53,989 nt of DNA from positions 1 to 53,989 of the forward strand of contig JAFEFQ010000256.1 of NCBI GenBank assembly GCA_018240505.1. Direction: 5' to 3'. The notes beneath the pieces are model-generated. The model ran no database searches, was not told the DNA's origin, and saw only the letters and a list, made by a program, of their open reading frames with translations. Positions 27,083-34,417 of the stretch are shown piece after piece; positions within the stretch are counted from its first letter, which is position 1, and each line of letters opens with the position of its first letter. A program made the translations under genes and the position numbers. This DNA is from Pseudomonadota bacterium. Its GTDB lineage: Bacteria; Pseudomonadota; Gammaproteobacteria; Xanthomonadales; Rhodanobacteraceae.

Positions 27083-27952
27083 GTGAGCGCGCGGACACGC
27101 CTCGACTACCAGCCGCCGCACGATTTCGCCAACCTGCTCGGCTTCTTCGCCAGGCGCGCGATCCCGGGTGTCGAGCACGTCGACGAGCAAAGTTATCGGC
27201 GCATCTTCATCCTGGGCGGCGAGGTCGGCGAATTCACCGTCACGCGCGCGGCGCGCGGCCACGCGCTCGACCTGAGCATCGACGGCGTCGATGCCGCACA
27301 CGCCCCCGACATCGCCACACGCGTGCGCCGCATGTTCGATCTCGATGCGGACATCGCCGCGATCAACGCGCATCTCGGCCGCCGCCGGCAGCTGAAGGCC
27401 TGCGTCGCGCGGCATCCCGGCCAGCGCCTGCCCGGCGGCTGGGACGGTTTCGAGATCGCGATCCGTGCCGTGCTCGGCCAGCAGGTCACGGTCGCCGCCG
27501 CGCGCACGCTGACCGAGCGCGTGGTGCGCCGTTTCGGCCACGAGGTGCAGACGCCACAAAGTGGAAAGGTATACCTGTTCCCGACGCCGGCCGCGCTCGC
27601 CGACGCCGACCTCGGCGGACTCGGCATCACCGGCGCGCGCATCGCGACGCTGCGTGCGCTTGCCGCGGCGGTACGCGACGGCCGCGTCGACTTCCGCGCC
27701 GAGCGCCCGCTCGCCGAGTTCGTGCACATGTGGACCGCGCTGCCCGGCATCGGCGAGTGGACGGCGCACTACCTCGCCATGCGCGGCCTCGCCCACACCG
27801 ACGCGTTTCCGGCCGGCGACATCGTCCTGCGCAAGGCGGTGGCGCGCGACGGCCAGCCGGTCACGACGCGCGCGCTCGAGGAAATGTCGCAAGCGTGGCG
27901 CCCGTACCGCGCCTATGCGGTGCTGCATCTGTGGCGCTCGACGATGATCTGA
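27083..27952 (+). CDS. alkA: AlkA-type DNA-3-methyladenine glycosylase II
   Basis: A 289-residue base-excision repair enzyme without the Ada methyltransferase domain. Residues 1-100 match the AlkA N-terminal TBP-like fold (LDYQPPHDFANLLGFFARRAIPGVE). The HhH-GPD domain follows: GWDGFEIAIRAVLGQQVTVAAA (about 131-152), the hairpin LPGIGEWTAHYLAMRG and the catalytic Asp in FPAGDIVL. It removes alkylated purines. GTG start, tightly linked to the SDR gene. A run of unusual codons (CCA CAA AGT GGA AAG GTA TAC) occurs at 27555-27575. Confidence 0.9.
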   Translation: MSARTRLDYQPPHDFANLLGFFARRAIPGVEHVDEQSYRRIFILGGEVGEFTVTRAARGHALDLSIDGVDAAHAPDIATRVRRMFDLDADIAAINAHLGRRRQLKACVARHPGQRLPGGWDGFEIAIRAVLGQQVTVAAARTLTERVVRRFGHEVQTPQSGKVYLFPTPAALADADLGGLGITGARIATLRALAAAVRDGRVDFRAERPLAEFVHMWTALPGIGEWTAHYLAMRGLAHTDAFPAGDIVLRKAVARDGQPVTTRALEEMSQAWRPYRAYAVLHLWRSTMI

Positions 27953-28033
27953 CCGGTTTGCCCTCCCCGCGCAGCTGCGCGGGCCCTTGCGCCATGTGCC
28001 GCGCGCGCTATGCTCGCGCCACGGAAACTGCGC

Positions 28034-28546
28034 ATGGGTACCGCGATGAACGACACGACACTGAATCCGGCCGGCGACGCCCGCCGCGAAGTCGACCGCT
28101 GGCTCGGCAACTACAGCGAGGACCACCGCAACCCGACCAATATCGCGATCCACTGGATCTGCGTGCCGGCGATCCTGTGGACCGTGGTCGCGTTGCTCTG
28201 GGTCGTACCGGTGCCGGCGATGCTCGGCCGGGCCGGGCTCTGGGCCGCCGCGGCGATGGTGCTCGCGTTCGCGTTCTACCTGCGCCTGTCGCGCCCGCTC
28301 GCGTTCGCCATGCTCGCGGTGTTCGTCGTGTTCGGCCTCGTCACCGAGGCGCTGTACCGTGTGCTCGGCGCGTCGCAACTGATGTGGTTGGCGATCATGG
28401 TGTTTGTGATTGCATGGGTGGGCCAGTTTATCGGCCACAAGATCGAGGGCAGGAAACCCTCGTTCCTGACCGACCTCGCCTATCTGCTGATCGGTCCCGC
28501 GTGGATCGCCGCCAAGCTGATGCGACGCATCGGCATTGCCTATTGA
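28034..28546 (+). CDS. DUF962/Mpo1-like membrane protein
   Basis: A 170-residue membrane protein of the DUF962 (Mpo1, yeast YGL010W) family. The N-terminal motif WLGNYSEDHRNPTNIAIHWI with His residues in H-R-N-P-x-N and I-H-W, and the C-terminal WVGQFIGHKIEGRKPSFLTD, are the conserved metal-ligand His motifs; about four membrane helices lie between. Yeast Mpo1 is an Fe(II)-dependent dioxygenase in alpha-oxidation of 2-hydroxy fatty acids; whether the bacterial protein has this activity is inference. Start is uncertain: ATG 28034 has GGAA upstream, ATG 28046 (MNDTTLNPAG) is also plausible. Confidence 0.85.
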   Translation: MGTAMNDTTLNPAGDARREVDRWLGNYSEDHRNPTNIAIHWICVPAILWTVVALLWVVPVPAMLGRAGLWAAAAMVLAFAFYLRLSRPLAFAMLAVFVVFGLVTEALYRVLGASQLMWLAIMVFVIAWVGQFIGHKIEGRKPSFLTDLAYLLIGPAWIAAKLMRRIGIAY

Positions 28547-28548
28547 CG

Positions 28549-28580
28549 GAGAAAAAAGAAGGCCGGCGAAATCGCCGGCC
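28549..28580 (-). terminator. Intrinsic terminator of the lipase-fadL operon
   Basis: On the minus strand GGCCGGCG-ATTT-CGCCGGCC is followed by TTCTTTTTTC, about 36 bases after the fadL stop. It also abuts the end of the convergent DUF962 gene. Confidence 0.85.
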
Positions 28581-28616
28581 CTCGAATGTTTCACCCGCGT
28601 ATTGCAAGCGGAATCT

Positions 28617-29948
28617 TCAGAACGTGTACTGCGCACCGATCGTCAGCACATCGCCGCTAACCTTGAACGCACCGGTCAGCGTGCTCTTGAACACCGAAGT
28701 GTCGTTGATCTTGGCATCGTCGACGATCAGATGCAGGAACGATGCGTCGAAGCGCAGATTGTTGCTGTACTGGTAGCCCGCACCGATCGACAGCCAGGTG
28801 CGCGAGTTGTCCGGCACCTTCGGATCGCGGTGCGCGTCGGACGTCGGTGTCTCATCGTAGGCGAGGCCGCCACGCAGCGTCCACTGGTTGTCGAGCTTGT
28901 AGTCACCGCCGATCGAGGTGAACCAGGTGTTCTTGTAGCTGAAGTCCTGGGTCGAGGCCGGCTGTTTGGGATTTTCGTAGACGATCTGCAATGTCTTGAA
29001 GCTGGACCAGTGCGTGTAGCTCGCGTTGACGCCGAGACTGAAGCGATCGTTGAACGTGTGCCACCAGCCGAGGTTGACGAACCAGGGCGTGTTGAGATCG
29101 GCCTTGCCCGGCGTGTTGACGAACGCGCCGCCGAGCAGCGGCAGCAGGTTCGAAGGCACCTTGAACGTGCCGTTGCCCTCGAGCGTGTGGTCGATCTGCG
29201 AATGGAAGTTGATGCCGAGGCGATCGTTCGCGGTCGGCTTCCACAGTGCGCCGAGGCCGAAGCCGTAGCTGACGTCGTCGCCCTTGAGGCCGCCCTGGCC
29301 GTCGCCTTCCTGCGGCAGGATCGCACCGCCGGTCGGGCCGGCGAGCACGGCGCCGAAGTCGATATCCTGCACCAGGGTCGCGGAGGTGCGCTGCACGATC
29401 AGGCTCGCGCCGAGCGAGAACTGGTCGTTGAACTTCCACGATCCGGCGAAGGTCAGCGCCGGTGATTCGAGCTTGGTCTTGACGCCCTGGTAACGGCCGA
29501 CCCAACGATCGTCGTATTCGGTCTGGAAGCCGAACGGCGCGGACAGGCCGGCGCCGACGACGAGCTGCTCATTGATCGGGCGGATGTAATAGATCGAGGG
29601 CACCGGCTTGGTCGTGCCGCCATCGCCGCCGTTGCCGCCGGTCAGCGGGTTGCCGAAGACATCCTGGCCGCTGCCGTGGAACTTGGCACTGAAATAGATT
29701 GCGGCGAGGTTGCCGCCCAGGCACGACGTGGTGAAATCGCTCATCGCGGCCGGGTTGTTGACCACGGCCGAGCAATCGCCCGGCGTAGCCGGCCCGCCCG
29801 CCTGTGCACGGCCGAGGCCCTGCGCGGAGTTTTCGGTGAGCTGGAACGCGCTGGCGTGCGCGCCCTGGCTGACGAGACAGGCGGCGACGGCGAAGCTCAG
29901 CGCGCCCAGAGCCGGAACGATTCGCTGCGGTTGTTTGATCTTGATCAT
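28617..29948 (-). CDS. FadL-family outer-membrane fatty-acid/hydrocarbon porin
   Basis: A 443-residue outer-membrane beta-barrel. Signal peptide ending QGAHASAFQLTENSAQGLGRA; the mature N-terminus has the FadL hatch signature SAFQLxENSAxGLGRAxAG and later NNPAAMSDF. Barrel strands include GAGLSAPFGFQTEYDDRWVGRY, the conserved P-F-G-x-x-T-x-Y segment, and it ends with an aromatic strand (VLTIGAQYTF). It carries long-chain fatty acids or other hydrophobic molecules across the outer membrane. It lies 28 bases downstream of a lipase gene on the same strand and is followed by a strong terminator. Confidence 0.92.
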   Translation of the reverse strand: MIKIKQPQRIVPALGALSFAVAACLVSQGAHASAFQLTENSAQGLGRAQAGGPATPGDCSAVVNNPAAMSDFTTSCLGGNLAAIYFSAKFHGSGQDVFGNPLTGGNGGDGGTTKPVPSIYYIRPINEQLVVGAGLSAPFGFQTEYDDRWVGRYQGVKTKLESPALTFAGSWKFNDQFSLGASLIVQRTSATLVQDIDFGAVLAGPTGGAILPQEGDGQGGLKGDDVSYGFGLGALWKPTANDRLGINFHSQIDHTLEGNGTFKVPSNLLPLLGGAFVNTPGKADLNTPWFVNLGWWHTFNDRFSLGVNASYTHWSSFKTLQIVYENPKQPASTQDFSYKNTWFTSIGGDYKLDNQWTLRGGLAYDETPTSDAHRDPKVPDNSRTWLSIGAGYQYSNNLRFDASFLHLIVDDAKINDTSVFKSTLTGAFKVSGDVLTIGAQYTF

Positions 29949-29976
29949 GGCGAGATGGTCCTTGGAGGTTCCGGGT

Positions 29977-32199
29977 TTATGGCTTCACGACCGCGCTGTT
30001 CGTGATCTGCACGGCCGCCCCGTTGGTCGCGAAGAAGCTTGCGGCCTGGGTCTGCATTTCCACCGTGGTCTGCGGCGAAGGCGTCGGGTCGAGCAGCGAG
30101 GAATGCGTGCCGGCGACGAACTGCACCGAATTGTGGATGCCGGTCGCCGACTGCGTCGTCGAACTGATCCGCGTCAGACCGAGTGCGGCGATGATCGGCA
30201 GGCCGCCCGACAGCGGCGCGCCGCTGACCGTGTTCGGGATCACCTGGTCGGGCAGCCATTTGCCGTTGGCGTCATAGAGGTTGGCATTGAGCGCATCGCC
30301 GGGCAACTGCGGGCTGCCGCCGACGACCGCCTGCGCGAACAGGTTCTTGCCCGCGAGCACGGCGCCGGTGCCGGCATCGCCCGCGTAGTTGATCGGATCG
30401 CCCGAGTCGATCACGGTCTGCGTGGCGACGACGAAGGTGTTGAAATCGGCCGTGCCCGGCTTGATGCCGGCCGCGCCGAGGCCGGCGAGGATGACCGGGC
30501 CGAACGTCGGCGAAGCAACGAGCAGATTGGTGATGCCGCCGCCCGGCACGTTGAGCACGGCGTTCTGCACGGCCGTGTTCGGCGTCGCTGCGAGCGCCAT
30601 GAACGTGGTGCCCTCGATGCTGCCGAGCGACTGACCCATGAAGGCCACGCGCGAGGCATCGAACACTGGCGTGCCGCTGTTGTCGCGCACCGACGGAATG
30701 GCGCTGCGCAGCTGCAGCATGTCGGCGACGCCCTGGCGCAGGTTGTCGCGCGAGGTGCGCAGGCTGGTCAGATTGATGAAATAGCTGCCCGAGGAATCGA
30801 TGTTGCCGTCAGGCCCGCTGGCGCCGGTCGAGTTGTTCTGCAGATCGAGGTCGAAAGTGCGCTCGGTCGGCAACACGTCTTCCGGAATCAGGCCGAGGAG
30901 CTGGTTGCGGTAGAACGGGTTGGTCTTGTCGGTGATGCCGTGCAACGGCAGGTCCATCGCGATCACCGCGAATCCTGCCGCGGCAAGCGCACCGGCGACG
31001 CCGAGCATGTTCGTGCGATTGCCGGTAATGCCGTGCTGGAAGATGACGACGGGCCAACCCGCCGCCGGCTTCGTATTGCCCGAGTTCGCATTCGGGATGG
31101 TGGCCAGGAGGGCAACGCGCTGCACCGACCCCGCGACCGGGAACGGATTGGCCACGGTGACGTTGGTCGAGGTCGGATCCAGGCCCAGCTTGTTGAATGG
31201 CGGAATGTAGGCGCCCGGGCTGGCTTGCCAATAGGCGGTCAATGGCGCGGCGGGATTCGTGGCCGTCGGAGCGCCCAGATAGTAGGGAACGCCGATCGAT
31301 CCGGCATAGACATCCGCTATCGGCGGCAGGGCACTGTTGACCTGCGACAGGTTGGCGCCGGTCGATACCAGGAACGGACTCTGGTTCGGTACGGCGTCGA
31401 TCTTGCCGGTCAGGGCCTGCATCACCACCGTCGTCGCCTGCGTGGTCGCCGTCCACGACAGCACGATGCTGGCCGGATCGACGCCGGCCGTCTTCGCCGC
31501 GGCTTCCTGCAGGTTGGTCAGCTGGCGCAGCGGTTCGAGCGCGCATGCCTGCGCGTCGGCCAGCGCCGGAAAAGTGGAAGCGCCGTTCGCGCACAGCGGA
31601 CTCGTACGCTTGGCGAAACCGTAGATCAGCGACTGGCGCACCGGCGCGCCGCCGGCGTCGGTGATGCCGTTGGTCAGCACGGCCATGTACGAGGTGAGCT
31701 GCTTGAGCGGCTTGGTCGGCACGATCGCGAGCGTCGCTCCGGTAACCGCATTCGATGCGAGCGTGGCCACGTATTCCTGCGGCGAGGCGAGTTCGCGCAC
31801 GATGCCGAGAACCGCACCGGTCGCCGAATCCGTCTTCACCTCGAACAGATGCACGCTCTTGCCGCTGCCGCCTGAGACGCTGCTCGCGGTCAACGGACCG
31901 GCAAACGTCGTGCTCCAGGGCGCGGTCGTGCTGAAGCCGTCGAGCGCGTTGAGCGCGTTGTATACGGCGGCCTGCGCGGCCGGCGTACCGGTCGCGATCG
32001 GAATGTTCAGGGTGAGATCCTTCGAGCCCTGGCGCAGCAGGTCGGTCGGGAACGGCACCGTGCTCGTGGTCGGATCGAATTTCGCCGTCGTGCGCAGCGG
32101 TACCGGCGCGGTGTAGTCGTACGCCTGCGCGCTCTGGCCGGCAAGCGCCGTCAGCAGCAGGGACGGCAGAATCAGGGGGCGAAGAGCAAATCTGCGCAT
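29977..32199 (-). CDS. Exported VolA-like lipase (bacterial virulence-factor lipase family)
   Basis: A 740-residue exported alpha/beta hydrolase. Signal peptide MRRFALRPLILPSLLLTALAGQSAQA, then the N-terminal domain of the bacterial lipase/VolA family (PLRTTAKFDPTTSTVPFPTDLL, NALDGFSTTAPW). The hydrolase core has GWPVVIFQHGITGNRTNM (oxyanion region), the nucleophile Ser524 in VAFMGQSLGSIEG and a late His in AGTHSSLLDP; the acid residue is not assigned. There is no lipobox, so unlike Vibrio VolA it may be released or anchored otherwise. The ATG at 32199 follows GGAGGAG. First gene of an operon with fadL: fatty acids it frees could enter through FadL. Confidence 0.82.
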   Translation of the reverse strand: MRRFALRPLILPSLLLTALAGQSAQAYDYTAPVPLRTTAKFDPTTSTVPFPTDLLRQGSKDLTLNIPIATGTPAAQAAVYNALNALDGFSTTAPWSTTFAGPLTASSVSGGSGKSVHLFEVKTDSATGAVLGIVRELASPQEYVATLASNAVTGATLAIVPTKPLKQLTSYMAVLTNGITDAGGAPVRQSLIYGFAKRTSPLCANGASTFPALADAQACALEPLRQLTNLQEAAAKTAGVDPASIVLSWTATTQATTVVMQALTGKIDAVPNQSPFLVSTGANLSQVNSALPPIADVYAGSIGVPYYLGAPTATNPAAPLTAYWQASPGAYIPPFNKLGLDPTSTNVTVANPFPVAGSVQRVALLATIPNANSGNTKPAAGWPVVIFQHGITGNRTNMLGVAGALAAAGFAVIAMDLPLHGITDKTNPFYRNQLLGLIPEDVLPTERTFDLDLQNNSTGASGPDGNIDSSGSYFINLTSLRTSRDNLRQGVADMLQLRSAIPSVRDNSGTPVFDASRVAFMGQSLGSIEGTTFMALAATPNTAVQNAVLNVPGGGITNLLVASPTFGPVILAGLGAAGIKPGTADFNTFVVATQTVIDSGDPINYAGDAGTGAVLAGKNLFAQAVVGGSPQLPGDALNANLYDANGKWLPDQVIPNTVSGAPLSGGLPIIAALGLTRISSTTQSATGIHNSVQFVAGTHSSLLDPTPSPQTTVEMQTQAASFFATNGAAVQITNSAVVKP

Positions 32200-32444
32200 G
32201 GTTTTCTCCTCCGCAAAAGGCGGCATGCTGGGGTAGGTGACGAAAAATTCAAACGCTTGTTTTGAGAATTATGCCGAGAACTCGCCGGCTCGGCTCGCTG
32301 CACCGCAGCACCACGCCTGCACGCAGCGGCGGTGCAAGCAGACGCGGACGAACGATGGTTTCTGCAGATCTCCCCATCGTCTGCGCAGCAGCCATGCAAT
32401 GCTCCCCTCTCCGGCTGCGATCTTCCGCTTTGCTCTCCGGGCCG

Positions 32445-33317
32445 TCAATCGGCGCCGGTCGAATCCGTACTGCCGAGCACATCCTGCGCGCGAAACGCGC
32501 GCGGCGCATAGCCGAAGTCGCGCGCCGCCGCCGTGTTGTCCGCGATCAGCGGTTCGGTCAGGCGCGCGAGCGCACCGGCACTCACGCGCCCGCGCAGCAG
32601 GCGCGCGCCCGCGCGCACCAACATCAAAGGCAGCGGCAGCGGCCACGCCAGACGCGGCGGCCCGGCCGCGATGCGCGCGAGCAGCGCGTCGAAGCGCAGG
32701 CGCTCGCCGCCGCCGACCTGGTATACCTTTCCCGAAGTGGATTCGCTCGTGGACGCGGCGAGACACGCGGCGGCGAGATCGGCGGCGTGCACGGGCTGGC
32801 GCAACCCGCTCGCGCCGTACGGCACCGGCAGCACGCGCCAGCGCCGCGCGAAACGCGCGATCGGGGCGAGGCTGCGATCGCGGCCGGTGCCGTAGATCAG
32901 GGTCGGGCGCAGGACCGTGCACTCGGCGCCGCGTTCGCGCGCGGATTGCATCAGCAATGTTTCCGCGGCGCGCAGACGCGCGCTCAATTCGCGCTCGGCG
33001 GCATCGACCGAGTCGCGCTTGCTTTCCGCGCTCATCGAACTGATCGCCACGACGCGGCGCACTTGCGCCGGCGTCGCACGCGCGAACCACGCCGCGAATG
33101 CATCGAGCGGACCGAGGCTGAGCACGATGTCGGCCTGCGGCAACGCCGGCATCGCGGCGCAGAGATCGCCGCGCAGCCATTCGACTTTCTCCGCCGCGTG
33201 CGCACGGGCAGCCGCCGTGCGGCTGACCGCGAGCACGCGCTCGCCGCGCGCGACGAGTCGCGGCAGCAGGAATTCGCCGATCACCCCGCTCGCACCGAAA
33301 ACCAGAATCGTGGACAA
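32445..33317 (-). CDS. NAD-dependent epimerase/dehydratase-like protein
   Basis: A 290-residue extended/atypical SDR. The N-terminal dinucleotide motif is TILVFGASGVIGEFLLPRLVARG (3-25), followed by DIVLSLGPLDAF, SSMSAESK (about 92-99) and LRPTLIYGTGRDRS. The Y-x-x-x-K pair is not obvious: the expected Tyr position reads RAAETLLMQSARERG, so catalysis may be altered or it may be a reader of NAD state. C-terminal FDALLARI and LARLTEPLIADNTAAARDFGY resemble nucleotide-sugar epimerases. The start is TTG, six bases after GGAG. It carries GGAAAGGTATACC, shared with the alkA gene. Confidence 0.8.
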   Translation of the reverse strand: MSTILVFGASGVIGEFLLPRLVARGERVLAVSRTAAARAHAAEKVEWLRGDLCAAMPALPQADIVLSLGPLDAFAAWFARATPAQVRRVVAISSMSAESKRDSVDAAERELSARLRAAETLLMQSARERGAECTVLRPTLIYGTGRDRSLAPIARFARRWRVLPVPYGASGLRQPVHAADLAAACLAASTSESTSGKVYQVGGGERLRFDALLARIAAGPPRLAWPLPLPLMLVRAGARLLRGRVSAGALARLTEPLIADNTAAARDFGYAPRAFRAQDVLGSTDSTGAD

Positions 33318-33453
33318 GCCGGGCTCCGCAATCGAGATCGGCGCAGTCTAACGGCAACGCCGCCCGTGGCCGCATCGTGCAACGCAAATTTCGCAAGCCG
33401 CAACGCCGCTTGCGCTATGCTGTGCGCTACTCGGCAACGGCGCGGAGTCATGC

Positions 33454-33813
33454 ATGATCGCTCGCATCTGGCGCGGAATCACGCTCAAGGAAAAGGCCGA
33501 CGACTACCTCGCCTACCTCGACCGCACCGGCCTCGCCGACTACGCGAAGACGCCCGGCAACCGCGGCGTCACCGTGCTGCGCCGCATCCAGGGCGAGCAC
33601 TGCGAATTCATGCTGATCTCGCTCTGGGAATCGATGAGCGCCGTGCACGAATTCGCCGGCGAGAATCCCGAGAAGGCCGTCTACTATCCCGAGGACGAGC
33701 AGTACCTGCTGCAGATGGAGCCGCTGGTGCGGCACTATGAAGTGGCGGCACAGATCGTGCCGGGCGAGATATCGAGCGATGCATCCAATCTGGCGCAGAA
33801 AAAGCGTAAGTAA
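33454..33813 (+). CDS. Antibiotic biosynthesis monooxygenase-like (ABM) protein
   Basis: A 119-residue ferredoxin-like dimeric alpha/beta barrel protein. MIARIWRG at the start, a helix KADDYLAYLDRTGLADYAKTPG, strand GVTVLRRIQGEHCEFMLISLWESMSAVHEFAG and the ending KAVYYPEDEQYLL are typical of ABM-domain proteins of unknown substrate. The W in ISLWESM and the conserved H in VHEFAGEN support the match. GGAG lies six bases before the ATG. It converges on the AT-rich lipoprotein gene. Confidence 0.75.
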   Translation: MIARIWRGITLKEKADDYLAYLDRTGLADYAKTPGNRGVTVLRRIQGEHCEFMLISLWESMSAVHEFAGENPEKAVYYPEDEQYLLQMEPLVRHYEVAAQIVPGEISSDASNLAQKKRK

Positions 33814-33823
33814 TTTGCGCTTC

Positions 33824-34417
33824 TTACTTCTGCGGCTCCGGTGGAGGTGGATCCCCTCCCACTCCACTCGACCATCTTCTGAGACGCTCAATGCTCTCTT
33901 TCGTGGGAGTAGCCAGCGCAGTCTCAATTAGACTGGTTATTGGATTGAAGTTCGCTTGCTCGAAGACGACTGGCAAATCGTAATTCCCGAAATGCCTGAT
34001 AGCTTCCCAATCGCGATCTGTCACTACGATCATTCCAGGCAGGTCACCAAGGACAAATAAATACCAGTCTCCAGGCCGGAATTCGACGCCACCACACCAG
34101 TTGCTGTTGAAACGAAAGCTCAGCGTCGAAGGTGGGTGGCCGCGAAACACCGGCCCCATAGTTGCAACACCGTCCCACCAGACGGACTTGGATGGCTGTT
34201 TATCATGGCCAACCACCCAAAGCACACCGCGCTTGTCGTTCGCACCAAGTACAGTCTTGAATTCGACTTTTTGGACTTGTGCCAAAAAGACGTTCTTTGC
34301 ATCGCGAAGCCGGTCGACAAGCGGGTCCACTTTCTCTGGCGGCGAGCAAGCAATCGTCGAAAAGCTTGCCACCAGAAAATATGCACCCACCAAGCGCCGA
34401 CCCAATATGAAGATCAT
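33824..34417 (-). CDS. AT-rich orphan lipoprotein overlapping lpdA
   Basis: A 197-residue protein with a type II signal peptide: MIFILGRRLVGAYFLVASFSTIAC, lipobox STIAC, lipidated Cys at about 24. The mature part has no recognised domain (VDRLRDAKNVFLAQVQKVEFKT, WYLFVLGDLPGMIVVTDRDWEAIRHFGNYDLP) and a Pro-rich end. Composition is close to 50% G+C with many AT-rich codons, unlike lpdA. It begins by ATGA overlap with the lpdA stop. Its placement parallels the AT-rich lipoprotein after ndh at 13035-13568; both look like single-gene acquisitions. Function unknown. Confidence 0.72.
   Translation of the reverse strand: MIFILGRRLVGAYFLVASFSTIACSPPEKVDPLVDRLRDAKNVFLAQVQKVEFKTVLGANDKRGVLWVVGHDKQPSKSVWWDGVATMGPVFRGHPPSTLSFRFNSNWCGGVEFRPGDWYLFVLGDLPGMIVVTDRDWEAIRHFGNYDLPVVFEQANFNPITSLIETALATPTKESIERLRRWSSGVGGDPPPPEPQK

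Noticed and set aside
25973..28636. An 887-codon minus-strand open frame
   Set aside because: It runs antisense across the SDR, AlkA and DUF962 genes, which have intact motifs; its composition is that of a shadow.
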